From a bacterium (GTDB lineage: Bacteria > AUK180): a stretch of 64,000 bases of DNA. Shown here one piece after another: positions 1 to 8,523 of this stretch. The notes beneath the pieces were generated by a model. The model was not told the origin of the DNA and made no database searches. It saw only the letters and a program-made list of their open reading frames with translations. Within the stretch, counting starts at the first letter, position 1. Every line of letters starts with the position of its first letter. The translations under genes were made by a program, and so were the position numbers. Location of the stretch: contig JAGLGN010000005.1 of the NCBI GenBank assembly GCA_023144005.1, positions 62,001 to 126,000 of the forward strand, written 5' to 3'.

Positions 1-229
1 TTGCTTCTTCCGGTACAACGTCGATACTTTTGAAGTTTTTCTTAACGATCGTTCTGACTGAATTCATGATCTTGTCATCACTTGTGTCAAAACCCAATCG
101 GTCTTTCGCTTGTCTGAAGGTCTCCTTTTGTGCCGCAAAAAAACATTGTATCATCAATTCAACAACCTTAGCAGGATTTAAATCTACAAGATCCTCGTCT
201 GAAATCGCCCATCTTTGATTATCTTCCAT
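1..229 (-). CDS. conserved hypothetical protein, N-terminal part (runs off left edge)
   Basis: The reverse strand gives an open frame of 76 codons, uninterrupted to the window edge. It starts at ATG 229 with AGGAGG a few bases upstream and a TTGACC/TATAAT promoter just before that. The visible N-terminus is MEDNQRWAISDED, followed by a mostly helical, charged stretch with NPAKVVELMIQCFFAAQKE. I do not recognise a named domain. Small proteins with this KVVELMxQCFFxAQKETF pattern are, as I recall, annotated only as hypothetical. The C-terminus lies outside the window. The ribosome site, the promoter and the absence of stops make this a real gene; its function is unknown. Confidence 0.75.
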   Translation of the reverse strand, partial: MEDNQRWAISDEDLVDLNPAKVVELMIQCFFAAQKETFRQAKDRLGFDTSDDKIMNSVRTIVKKNFKSIDVVPEEA

Positions 230-247
230 CTCATCCTCCTCTTCTTG

Positions 248-276
248 ATTATAAGAAGAAATTTCGAAAAGGTCAA
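248..276 (-). promoter_or_regulatory. sigma-70-type promoter of the left-edge gene
   Basis: On the minus strand TTGACC (271-276) and TATAAT (248-253) are separated by exactly 17 bp. Transcription would begin near 241, leaving a leader of about 12 bases that contains the AGGAGG site of the gene starting at 229. A second TTGACA-like word lies just upstream. Confidence 0.65.
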
Positions 277-398
277 GTTTTCACTTGTCAATCCGTGCAA
301 GTCTCTTTATTTATTGTACCTGTGATCATGCGGAATACAGCAAAACAACATTCTATAAGAGTAGTGATTAAGCTCTCAAGAGCCCCTTGTAAATATCC

Positions 399-1760
399 TT
401 AAATATGGATTTTTGATGTTTGTTCCGGATCCGTCCCCAGTGCAGCGGCCCGTTTCAGAAGCGCGCGGCCGGCAGGTGCGGTTTCCTTATTCTTTATGTA
501 AACATTTCCCAACGCCCTTAAGATATACCCCATTTCGTTTCTAATATCATTTTCTTCTGCAAGTTTCAGTGCCTTTTCGAATTTGATCGCCGCTTCAGCT
601 GGGTTTTCCTCTGCAAGATGCTCCCCCATCTTATAAAGCGCAAGGTATTGCAATCTTGGCAGAGCGACCTCATTTGCCAGTCTAAGGGCCTTGGAAATCG
701 TTTTATCTCTATCTATATATTTGCCGATGAGGTGGTAATAATCGGAAAGATGGCGTAATACTTCATTGAGATGTCGATGATCCTTCATCGTGCTGAACAA
801 AGACCGGGCTTCTTCTAAATACGGCAACACTCTATCATAATCTGCCATCTCCACATAAGTGCTGGCAAAATTGATCAGATTGATACCGATCATTCTGAGG
901 AATTTGCGTTTTCTCGCTATCTTGAGACTTTTTGCAAATAATGACAGTCCCTTCTCATATTCCTTTGTTTTCGCATAGACATTTCCCATATTCATATAAG
1001 CATTCCCTATCCCTTTCTGGTCGTCAAGCTGCAGAACTATTTCAAGGTATTTCTCAAAATAGTGAAGGGATTTCTTTAAATCTCCCCGTGCCGCGTTCAT
1101 TCCACCCAGGTCATTATAAACCCCTGCGATCCCATGAGTATAAGAAGTCTGTTTCGCGATCTCCAGAAATTCCAGAAGTTTCTTCTCTGATTCAGCATAT
1201 CTTCCGGTATGATAATATATGATCCCTATGTTTTTTGTTGCCATCCCCAGAACTCTACGATCGTCTATCTTGGCAAAGGATTTCGCCGCTCTGCGGTAAT
1301 AGGTCAAAGCTTTTTCATAAAAACCCTGATGATAGTAAATGGCACCAAGATTATTATTCAATGCACCTTGATAGAATTCATCTCGGATAATTTTATTCAA
1401 CTCCAAGGCCTTAACAAAATAATCAGCCGCCGGCTCATATTCGCCTAAATACATATTGCAGATCCCCATAAGGTTCATTGCGTCAAAACGCAAATCTTCC
1501 TCGCCGGAAGATTCCAATTCGGCAAGAACTTCCTCTACGATCCGTATTACTTCGGGATATTTGTTTCGTTTTCTTTGGATGTGCGCGGACATTAATTTCA
1601 TCTTCTTCCGGTCCCATGGCAGGACGCTGATCTCAAATCCTTTTTTCGCGTCACTCATCGCTAAAGCGTATTTTCCCATAATATTGAGTAGCTCAGCGCG
1701 AAGGCGCAGCGCCAGACAATAGAGTTCTTTGGAATTGCGTTCGGAAGAAGGCTTATCCAT
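399..1760 (-). CDS. TPR protein; C-terminal TPR half of the cyclase, separated by one TGA
   Basis: The 453-residue protein consists almost entirely of tetratricopeptide repeats, about ten units, with typical consensus such as LGAIYYHQGFYEKALTYYRRA and LGNVYIKNKE. There is no signal peptide. Its ATG (1760) lies in the same frame as the cyclase gene upstream: the cyclase stop TGA (1766-1764), one CCT codon, then this ATG. No good ribosome site precedes the ATG; a GAGGAG lies about 24 bases away. In sAC-like proteins of this architecture the TPR array normally continues on the same chain, so this may be made by stop-codon readthrough, by termination-reinitiation, or as a separate subunit. Stand-alone TPR relatives occur at 5873-7279 and at the right edge. 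Confidence 0.85.
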   Translation of the reverse strand: MDKPSSERNSKELYCLALRLRAELLNIMGKYALAMSDAKKGFEISVLPWDRKKMKLMSAHIQRKRNKYPEVIRIVEEVLAELESSGEEDLRFDAMNLMGICNMYLGEYEPAADYFVKALELNKIIRDEFYQGALNNNLGAIYYHQGFYEKALTYYRRAAKSFAKIDDRRVLGMATKNIGIIYYHTGRYAESEKKLLEFLEIAKQTSYTHGIAGVYNDLGGMNAARGDLKKSLHYFEKYLEIVLQLDDQKGIGNAYMNMGNVYAKTKEYEKGLSLFAKSLKIARKRKFLRMIGINLINFASTYVEMADYDRVLPYLEEARSLFSTMKDHRHLNEVLRHLSDYYHLIGKYIDRDKTISKALRLANEVALPRLQYLALYKMGEHLAEENPAEAAIKFEKALKLAEENDIRNEMGYILRALGNVYIKNKETAPAGRALLKRAAALGTDPEQTSKIHI

Positions 1761-1763
1761 AGG

Positions 1764-4475
1764 TCACTGCTGGTCGGTCATCTCCTCATACGACTCGATA
1801 GCACGAGTAAAAAACTGTACTGCTTCTTCATTGGCATAAACGGCTTTCGCCTTTTCACCGGCAAGGACAGAATATAAAAGGCTGCGGTCATAATCCTTGG
1901 CAGAATGAAAATGATAAGACATTATCCCCAGATATTCATCGCGCCTTTTTGAGAATTTATCCTCAATGTAAATCCCCACCTTGGAGTGCAATTCACGGCG
2001 CTTTGCGAAGGAAATGGTCCCATAGGAAACCTCTTGAGTAAAAATATGTTTGAAGATATACTTATTGGATTCGCTTTGCTCCCCCTTGAGAATAATATCA
2101 AGTTTTCCCAGATTGTCAAGGATTTTGCTAAGGTCCATATCAGCCGAATAAAGCCCTGTTAGTATCTCCTCGTCAAATTCCCTTCCAAGTACCGAGGCCG
2201 TTTGTATTACATCCCTCTCCAAGAGGTCCAGTCTATCAATACGCGTAAGAATAACTCCTTCGATCGTATCGGGGATATCAATTTTATTCGCATCTCCGGT
2301 GAACTCCCACTTACCCGGAAGCTTCTCTTTGATGAACCCCTGTTCAACCAGGGACTTAACGATTTCTTCCGCATAAAAGGGATTTCCCTGTGACCGCTTT
2401 ATGATCAATTTCTTGAAGTCACCGGGTAATTTATCGACATTCAGAAGATTACCAACAAGCTCCTCAACGCCTTTATTATCAAGCTCGGCGACCGGTATTT
2501 CAGCATAATTAGAACGCTTTCTGAACTCAAAATCACCTTGCAGTGGCCGGAACACAAGCAAGAGCAATACTCTGTCGGCATCGATATTGGCGGAAACATG
2601 TTCGATCAATTCCATTGACACCGAATCTATCCAGTGAATATCGTCAATAATAATAGTTAACGGGGCTATCTTCGCCTGATCCTTGACCAATCTAAGAACG
2701 ATATCAAAAAATCTTTGTTTTCTTATCTTGGGACCGATATGTTTGGATATTTCATTTTCCGGAAAGTCAATCCCCATAGCTTCTCCAACGATAGGAAGAA
2801 GTTTCACATATTCGGTTCCCAATGCCCTCAAGGCCGTTTGGAGTTTTTTCTTTTTTGCGGCTTTTGTTTCATTCGCCTCAATTTTGAGAAGTGAGTTCAT
2901 TACCGAGATCCAGGGATAATAAGATAGATTTGCTCCATATGAAAGGCAAGCGCCCTCTTTGATCGAGAAATTCAATTTATTCAGGCGCTTCACTACTTCT
3001 TTTGTAAAACGGGATTTACCCATACCGGCCTCACCCGTAATGCCAAGTATCCTTCCTTTTGTGGAAGAAGCGGATTTCAAATTTCTATAGGCCTTGGCCA
3101 ATTCCTTGCCCCTGCCTACGATCTTAGAACTCTCGGAAAGCCACTTTGAAACATTCGCTGCGGAAGTTTCGGCTTTGTCCTGCAATCGAAATATGGGGAT
3201 CCCCTTGGTTTTGCCTTTAAATTTCTTCTCTCCCAAAGCTTTGTATTTAAAGAGCGACGAAGTGGAGTCGAAGATAGCTTTGGAGACTTCTATCATTCCA
3301 TGTGATGCGCCCGATGCCAAACGAGCGGTAAGGTTGACGGTATCGCCCATAACGGTGTACTCGCGTCTGTGATCGGTACCAACAGGAGTAGCGAAAGCAA
3401 ATCCACCATTTATTCCAATAGATACTTCCAGTTTTTCACTTGCCTTTGAATTCTTCAATTCATAGGCCAGCTGAACCGCTCTCTTATTGATATCCTCATG
3501 TGCATTCGGGAAGCCGATGACAAGAAGAATACGGACTGATCTTTCATATATATCGATCTTGTTTAAAAACCCGTCATATTTATTACTTAGATTATCCAGT
3601 GTTTTGTAAAAATCCTTTAGAAGTTTTGAGGATTCTTTGGGTGTATTATCAAAATCAAAGCCCTTGAAGTGAATAAAAAGTACCGCGATATTTCTGTGCT
3701 CTCCATCCTTTGGAGCAAAGAAAGGATTCAGGTCGATACGGCGCTTCAGCCACACTGGAATATATCCTTCCATTTTTCCCCGGATTACAGCATAATCCCC
3801 TGTTTCCGTGACCTTGGTCTTGGCAGGAACGAGGGTCTTTGCTTTCACGAAGGGAGGGCTCAGCAGCCATGTTCCGCGCTGCGGAGAGGTGAACTTTAAC
3901 TCCTTGGCAAATTTTTTGATCGCGGAATTAACAGCAATTTCACCCGCCTTTGCCAGATCAACCATTTTCATAAGGTCGTAAGAGGCTTTGCCGCCGAGAA
4001 AATAATCACTGCCCAGGTCTTGGAAGTAGATATTTCCATGGGTCAGCCCGATGTGCATTCGGATCGGAAATGTACTTTTGCCTATTTTTATCTTGTTCTT
4101 GCCTTTGATAAAGGAAATTGCCTCCATCGAAGCTTTCAATGCATGCTTAACCGAAGAACCCGCCTGCTTCCCATCGGGAAAAAATCCGAAGATCGCATCA
4201 CCGCCGAAACGATATATGTCTCCTCCGTTATCAGCAAATAAATAGATCAATGTCTCGAAATACTCATTAATGATACCGGTCAGAGTTTCTGCACCTTCTC
4301 TCCCTATCTTTGCCAGATCTTCACTCAATTTTGTAAAACCTGAAATGTCCGCGTAGAAAAGGGTTCCCGTAAAAGTAGTATTGCCCTTAACTTTCCCTCC
4401 CTTTTTCAAAGAATTCACAACATACGCAGGAAGAAAACTGCCCACAGTTAGTGTTTTTTGAAGTTCCTTATTCAT
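1764..4475 (-). CDS. soluble adenylyl cyclase-like protein: tandem class III cyclase domains plus AAA-type ATPase
   Basis: The 903-residue cytosolic protein is built like human soluble adenylyl cyclase (ADCY10). C1 (about 36-190) carries both metal aspartates, D43 in FYADISGF and D93 in RFGGDAIFGFF. C2 (about 258-430) has lost them (H269 and R315) but keeps K306, T374, N381 and R385 (YTVMGDTVNLTAR), the substrate and transition-state residues. A pseudo-heterodimeric active site that makes cAMP from ATP is therefore expected. An ATPase module follows, with an entry motif VGRGKEL at about 453, Walker A GEAGMGKS at 481-488 and Walker B IIIDDIHW at about 608-615, then helical repeats. R89 occupies the place of human K95. 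The gene has its own promoter and a GAGGA ribosome site. The chain ends at a TGA directly before, and in frame with, the TPR gene. Confidence 0.9.
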   Translation of the reverse strand: MNKELQKTLTVGSFLPAYVVNSLKKGGKVKGNTTFTGTLFYADISGFTKLSEDLAKIGREGAETLTGIINEYFETLIYLFADNGGDIYRFGGDAIFGFFPDGKQAGSSVKHALKASMEAISFIKGKNKIKIGKSTFPIRMHIGLTHGNIYFQDLGSDYFLGGKASYDLMKMVDLAKAGEIAVNSAIKKFAKELKFTSPQRGTWLLSPPFVKAKTLVPAKTKVTETGDYAVIRGKMEGYIPVWLKRRIDLNPFFAPKDGEHRNIAVLFIHFKGFDFDNTPKESSKLLKDFYKTLDNLSNKYDGFLNKIDIYERSVRILLVIGFPNAHEDINKRAVQLAYELKNSKASEKLEVSIGINGGFAFATPVGTDHRREYTVMGDTVNLTARLASGASHGMIEVSKAIFDSTSSLFKYKALGEKKFKGKTKGIPIFRLQDKAETSAANVSKWLSESSKIVGRGKELAKAYRNLKSASSTKGRILGITGEAGMGKSRFTKEVVKRLNKLNFSIKEGACLSYGANLSYYPWISVMNSLLKIEANETKAAKKKKLQTALRALGTEYVKLLPIVGEAMGIDFPENEISKHIGPKIRKQRFFDIVLRLVKDQAKIAPLTIIIDDIHWIDSVSMELIEHVSANIDADRVLLLLVFRPLQGDFEFRKRSNYAEIPVAELDNKGVEELVGNLLNVDKLPGDFKKLIIKRSQGNPFYAEEIVKSLVEQGFIKEKLPGKWEFTGDANKIDIPDTIEGVILTRIDRLDLLERDVIQTASVLGREFDEEILTGLYSADMDLSKILDNLGKLDIILKGEQSESNKYIFKHIFTQEVSYGTISFAKRRELHSKVGIYIEDKFSKRRDEYLGIMSYHFHSAKDYDRSLLYSVLAGEKAKAVYANEEAVQFFTRAIESYEEMTDQQ

Positions 4476-4508
4476 AAATCCTCACTTTCTTTTGATGCAC
4501 CATTGTTT

Positions 4509-4537
4509 ATTATACTTCAAAGATGGTGTATTTCCAA
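4509..4537 (-). promoter_or_regulatory. promoter of the cyclase/TPR gene pair
   Basis: On the minus strand TTGGAA (4532-4537) and TATAAT (4509-4514) are spaced by 17 bp. The predicted start near 4502 gives a leader of about 27 bases with GTGAGGAT before ATG 4475. The 129-base divergent spacer also serves the plus-strand gene. Confidence 0.65.
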
Positions 4538-4575
4538 AATTTGTTAATGAGTATTATTTTGATTCTTCCGAAAAA

Positions 4576-4581
4576 TATAAT
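4576..4581 (+). promoter_or_regulatory. -10 element for the small membrane protein gene
   Basis: A consensus TATAAT lies 24 bases before ATG 4605, with the AGGAG ribosome site in between. No convincing -35 hexamer is seen at 16-18 bp; only AT-rich sequence is present there. Confidence 0.4.
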
Positions 4582-4604
4582 AAACTGTAGTATAGGAGAT
4601 GATT

Positions 4605-4961
4605 ATGGGAGATTTTGAGAAATTTTTCTACCTGCTTGGTGGGATCTTGGTATTTAGCCTGGTCTATTATTTCTTCGCATTGATCTTTATGAGAAAGAAC
4701 AAAGTCCATGTCAAAATGCTGTTTTCTATCGGCATTGCCTTTGGTACGGCATTTATCACGAGATTTATTACCAACCCCTATTCAATCGGATTGAAGGTAA
4801 AGATGGGAATCCCGATCCCGTTCTACTTCCCGAATGCGGAGATACTTGCCAAACTCACTGGGGAATCGGCATTTGCCCTGGATCAATTTTTCTTGAACGC
4901 TGCCGCGTGGACGGCTATTTACTTCTTCCTCGCATTCTTTTTCACCGGGAAAAAACGATAA
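4605..4961 (+). CDS. small membrane protein of unknown function
   Basis: The predicted protein has 118 residues with three or four hydrophobic stretches (roughly 6-28, 36-54 and 94-113) and a basic C-terminus (FTGKKR), consistent with an inner-membrane protein. ATG 4605 is preferred because AGGAG (4594-4598) lies 6 bases upstream; the in-frame ATG at 4599 would overlap that site. I recognise no family. It is transcribed divergently from the cyclase gene and ends four bases before the convergent EEP-family gene, so it is probably monocistronic. The promoter, the ribosome site and the membrane-protein composition support it as genuine. Confidence 0.7.
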   Translation: MGDFEKFFYLLGGILVFSLVYYFFALIFMRKNKVHVKMLFSIGIAFGTAFITRFITNPYSIGLKVKMGIPIPFYFPNAEILAKLTGESAFALDQFFLNAAAWTAIYFFLAFFFTGKKR

Positions 4962-4965
4962 TCGC

Positions 4966-5868
4966 TTATTGAGCAATTGTAAAAATAAGCATTCGGTGAT
5001 CGCTGCCCGGAAGATCAGCATATCCCATTTTATGAATTACATCGCCTTTGGCAGCAAATAACTGGTCAAGCGGCATTGAAAATAGCGGGTTACCGGTATT
5101 CCAGGAGGGCTGCGGAAATCCCATTCTTTTCATTCCGGTTAAAACCTGAAAATCTACAGAGCACTTGGCCCATGGAACAGAGTTCAGGTCCCCGAAAATA
5201 CAGAGTCGGCCCTCTTGTATCTTAACGGCTTCCTCTATAATAATGTCCATCTGATGATTTCTTTCAAGAAACATATGCTTGTCAATTGGTGGAAACGGAT
5301 GCACCCCTATAAAGGATGTCTTATTAGAGGAGAATGTAATAAAATACTTAGGACCCGATTCGGGAATACTTATCGCATCCAGGGGAACACGGCTGATAAT
5401 ACCAATACCGAAACAATCCTTTCTTGGATACAATATCTTCACCGTATGATCCGGAAACTCATTTTGTAAAAGGGCAGCCCACTCATTATTTATTTCATAA
5501 AGTACAATAATATCTGCTTCTACATTTAACAAAGCTGTTATCGCTTCAGAACGCTTTTCATTTTCAACATACAAATTCGCGGATACGATTTTCAGCTCGG
5601 CTTCTAGTCCGCTGGGAAATGTAATATTAAAAAGGAAAAATACGGATTGAATTAGAATTATCAGCACAAGGGAAAGCAACAACAAAAATTTTCTTTTATA
5701 GAAAAAGCAGAAGACCAATCCCAAAATATTGACAATTAGCAGTTTTGGAAGAAAGCTGATCATTAAATCCCCGACGAATGAGAAGTAGAAAAGCAAAGCT
5801 ATATATGAAATCATAAGGTTTAGAAAAAACAGGGCTCGGATGAGGGATTTCAAGGAAATATTTCTCAT
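4966..5868 (-). CDS. membrane-anchored endonuclease/exonuclease/phosphatase (EEP) family protein
   Basis: The 300-residue protein begins with three hydrophobic segments (about 8-30, 36-55 and 62-83), followed by an outward-facing EEP domain of the DNase I/inositol-phosphatase fold. The family signatures appear in order: VSANLYVEN (Asn), VLYEINNEW (metal-binding Glu), GVHPFPP, the catalytic GDLNSVPW (Asp/Asn), PLDQLF, and the terminal GSDHRM (Asp-His). The substrate cannot be read from sequence; DNA, phospholipid or another phosphodiester are all possible. It starts four bases after the TPR stop codon, so it is the last gene of the lipoprotein-TPR-EEP operon. Confidence 0.85.
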   Translation of the reverse strand: MRNISLKSLIRALFFLNLMISYIALLFYFSFVGDLMISFLPKLLIVNILGLVFCFFYKRKFLLLLSLVLIILIQSVFFLFNITFPSGLEAELKIVSANLYVENEKRSEAITALLNVEADIIVLYEINNEWAALLQNEFPDHTVKILYPRKDCFGIGIISRVPLDAISIPESGPKYFITFSSNKTSFIGVHPFPPIDKHMFLERNHQMDIIIEEAVKIQEGRLCIFGDLNSVPWAKCSVDFQVLTGMKRMGFPQPSWNTGNPLFSMPLDQLFAAKGDVIHKMGYADLPGSDHRMLIFTIAQ

Positions 5869-5872
5869 ATCA

Positions 5873-7279
5873 TCATTGAGCAGTACCGGAAAGGATCCGT
5901 TTGATCTCTCTGATCCGGAATTTCAAATTTAATTTTGAAAATATATACGTCGCTTCAGAGAAGATTTGCTTTGCGGAATTTTCATCAATAGATAAGGTAG
6001 CCCTGCCGAGGTCGGTCAATATCCTCGCTTCCTCATATTTCATTCCGAACTTATGCGCGATAGCGCGGGCTTTCTGTAGGGTATTTATCCCTCTTTTAAT
6101 ATCATTTCGGCAATATATCCTTCCCAGAATGTGATAGACGGCGTGCTTCTGTTCCACCAATTCTAATTCATCGGCACATTCAAGAGCCTTCTCAGCGGAT
6201 TTCAGAGCATTGGGCTGGTCATCCAGCAAAAAATATGCTCCGGCAGAAGAAATATAAACATCAAATAATGTTAATCTGTCGTTGATATCCGAAAGTATTT
6301 TATGGGCTCTCTTTGCATGGCGCAATGCACTTTTCCCATCCCCCTGATCCAGGCACACATTACATATATTCACAAGAGCAGCTCCCATACCAGCCCTATA
6401 CCCGACTTCCCTCGCTATCTTCAAGTATTTTCTGAATTTTTTGAGGGATTCTTCATACTTTCCCTGATATTGCAGAATAATCCCAATATTATTGGAAGAG
6501 ATGCCAATACCTTTCAAATGATCCATTTCCTCGCACAGATAGAGATACTCACTGTAATATCTCAAAGCTCTTTCTACATTTCCGAAAACAAGATGAACAT
6601 TGCCCAGATTATTGGCATTCATGGCAATGCCACGCTTAAAGTCTATTGCTTTTGCAGAATTGTAACTTCGCGTATAATATTCCAACGCTTTTTTATTTTC
6701 GCTCATATCCTCAAAGATATTTCCCAGATTCATCGAGGCAACGCATTCTGCTCTTTTGTCATTAAGCTTTTCAAAGATCTGAAGACAGCGTTCAAGGTAT
6801 AAAGATGCCTCAGAAAAATGCCCTTGCTCTACCAATATGGTACCTAAATTATTACAGATATTCCCCACTCCCAGGGTATCATTATATTTTTCAAAGATTT
6901 TCAGCGTTGTTTTTAAAGCCTTAACAGCCGCTTTGTAATCATTATCCTGCCAATAAATTATTCCAAGAATATTCTGAGCATTCGCAAAGAGTAATTCATC
7001 CACTTTTGGATCGATCTTCTTCAATACTTCAAGAATTAGCTCTTTTGATTTATTGTGATCATGTTCTACGCGAAGATACATATCGGCAAGATCGATCTGA
7101 ATGGATACCCATTTTTCTTTTTCTTTGCGTAGATCACTCAACTCTTCGGCTCGATTCAAGTCTTTTATGCCTTTTGAATATTTTCCCTGATGATCAAAAA
7201 TCAGGGCTCGATTCTTTAGAGCACGGAATAAGAGGTCATCCCTGTACTTATTATCTAAAAGCCCCATATCGATCGTCAA
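5873..7279 (-). CDS. stand-alone TPR protein related to the cyclase TPR domain
   Basis: The protein has about 468 residues and some ten tetratricopeptide repeats (for example LGTILVEQGHFSEASLYLERCL and GNIFEDMSENKKALEYYTRS), with no signal peptide and no cyclase or ATPase domain. Its layout resembles the TPR half at 399-1760 from the first repeat onward, so the two look like paralogues. It is translationally coupled: a TTG start at 7279 overlaps the TGA of the lipoprotein gene, and ATG 7267 (MGLLDNKY) is an alternative; neither has a clear ribosome site. Such LGN/Rap-like arrays usually bind peptides or partner proteins. A scaffold or signalling role is inference. Confidence 0.85.
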   Translation of the reverse strand: MTIDMGLLDNKYRDDLLFRALKNRALIFDHQGKYSKGIKDLNRAEELSDLRKEKEKWVSIQIDLADMYLRVEHDHNKSKELILEVLKKIDPKVDELLFANAQNILGIIYWQDNDYKAAVKALKTTLKIFEKYNDTLGVGNICNNLGTILVEQGHFSEASLYLERCLQIFEKLNDKRAECVASMNLGNIFEDMSENKKALEYYTRSYNSAKAIDFKRGIAMNANNLGNVHLVFGNVERALRYYSEYLYLCEEMDHLKGIGISSNNIGIILQYQGKYEESLKKFRKYLKIAREVGYRAGMGAALVNICNVCLDQGDGKSALRHAKRAHKILSDINDRLTLFDVYISSAGAYFLLDDQPNALKSAEKALECADELELVEQKHAVYHILGRIYCRNDIKRGINTLQKARAIAHKFGMKYEEARILTDLGRATLSIDENSAKQIFSEATYIFSKLNLKFRIREIKRILSGTAQ

Positions 7280-8172
7280 GGAATAGGCTTGAACTCGGAT
7301 AATTTGATCTTGATCTCACTTACCACTTCATTATCAAAACCCGGATAATATCTTAGCAAGAGAGCGGATTCCGATGGTAACGGCGTAATATCTATTGGGA
7401 TCCTTATCTGTCCGGAAGGGTCGGAATAATAACCGTTTTTGCCGTCCTTCATAGAGATGATCGTAAGAGGGGCAGTACCGAAAATATAGTATTCTCCTCC
7501 GCTGCATACTGTTCTTCCATAATTTGGAATAGTGGATATATCGGGCAATTGAACGCGTTCTTTTAATTCAGACATCGTCTGGGCAAGTCCTTCTCCCAGT
7601 AATTTTATATCTTCCCAGGGAAGGTCGTCGAAGCGGAATTTGCCATCGTCTTTATCCCATTTTCCCGCTTCTGACCTGACAAAGTTCACATTTCCGTTTT
7701 TCTCTTCAAATGAGATCCGGATGATCCTTTCTTCGAACTCGCCAATAAAAAAGGAGTAGAGCTTTGTCTGGCTCTTGGCTATATAAAATCCGTTTCCTTC
7801 GGAGAGAATATCCCACTTTCCCGAAGAGAGGTTCAACCTGATGACATTGCCGGGATAAGCCTTGTTATGAAAAATGATATTCTGCCCTACAACGACCTGC
7901 GCGTCAAAGAATTGAAACCAATCTTTCATATTCGCGGCAGCGGGAGGATTTTCGGTCAATAACTCCGCTTTTGAAGCTCCCTTTTCTATCTTCCATATTT
8001 CGGGAGCATAGAAGCAATTTACCACATACATCATACCGTCCCGCTCGAAATACGCTTGAGAACGACTCACTAATATTTCGATGGGATCAGGTATCGGCGC
8101 GACATTGCCGCAAGATAAAAGGAGAACAACCGTAAGAAGAAACAGACAGAGTGAAATAAGCCTCGTTTTCAT
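7276..8172 (-). CDS. predicted lipoprotein of unknown function
   Basis: The frame is open much further upstream, but the start is placed at ATG 8172: GAGGA lies just before it, a TTGACA/TAGAAT promoter lies at 8198-8226, and the N-terminus MKTRLISLCLFLL...LLSCGN is a lipoprotein signal with the lipobox Cys at about residue 22. The mature part (about 275 residues) has short beta-rich segments such as RSQAYFERDGMMYVV and KLYSFFIGEFEERII, reminiscent of a WD/propeller-like or WG-repeat periplasmic protein, but I recognise no family. It heads the operon with the TPR and EEP genes. The extra upstream 117 codons are intergenic repeat sequence read by chance. Confidence 0.75.
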   Translation of the reverse strand: MKTRLISLCLFLLTVVLLLSCGNVAPIPDPIEILVSRSQAYFERDGMMYVVNCFYAPEIWKIEKGASKAELLTENPPAAANMKDWFQFFDAQVVVGQNIIFHNKAYPGNVIRLNLSSGKWDILSEGNGFYIAKSQTKLYSFFIGEFEERIIRISFEEKNGNVNFVRSEAGKWDKDDGKFRFDDLPWEDIKLLGEGLAQTMSELKERVQLPDISTIPNYGRTVCSGGEYYIFGTAPLTIISMKDGKNGYYSDPSGQIRIPIDITPLPSESALLLRYYPGFDNEVVSEIKIKLSEFKPIP

Positions 8173-8197
8173 AAATTCCTCACTAGTGATCTGATTC

Positions 8198-8226
8198 ATT
8201 CTACCAATTACAGAGGCACATGTCAA
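8198..8226 (-). promoter_or_regulatory. promoter of the lipoprotein-TPR-EEP operon
   Basis: On the minus strand a consensus TTGACA (8221-8226) and TAGAAT (8198-8203) are 17 bp apart. The predicted RNA start near 8191 gives an 18-base leader with GAGGA. This supports the short start of the lipoprotein. Confidence 0.7.
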
Positions 8227-8523
8227 AAAGAAGTACGAGGTACTAGGTCTATAGAGACATGAACAATTAACACGCTCCGCAGAGGTTGGAGGCTTGAGGT
8301 TAGAGGTTAGCGCAGAGGGGAATAAATACAATTGGTGATTATAACGAAGGAAACGAAATAACGATTTTCCGGCTACGGATATGGATATTGGTTTCGTTTT
8401 CACCTCGTACATCGCACCCCGACTGGTACTGTTTTTATCACCTCTGACCTTATATTTGTTATTTCTCAACGTGCAACCTTGAACTTTTGAACCTTTGAAC
8501 GCTTCGGCACCGCGAAGCATCAC
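8227..8523 (-). repeat. intergenic spacer with dispersed repeat words
   Basis: No gene is credible here. The spacer holds a GCTTCG...CGAAGC hairpin just after the queA stop (8503-8520), a TTGAAC-type word cluster (8479-8500) also found at 22882-22902, and a 38-base segment (8354-8391, beginning CGAAATAA and containing TTTTCCGG) that recurs with mainly transition differences at 48282-48319. The same kinds of words fill the spacers at 22.9 kb and 48.2 kb. Confidence 0.6.

Noticed and set aside
1761-1766. Selenocysteine or a recoded genetic code at the TGA between cyclase and TPR
   Set aside because: TGA ends many other genes in the window, the position is in a linker rather than an active site, and no SECIS-type hairpin was evident by eye; simple readthrough or reinitiation is more economical.
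8173-8523. N-terminal 117-residue extension of the lipoprotein
   Set aside because: It has no recognisable composition, lies upstream of a good promoter, ribosome site and lipoprotein signal, and reads through dispersed repeats.
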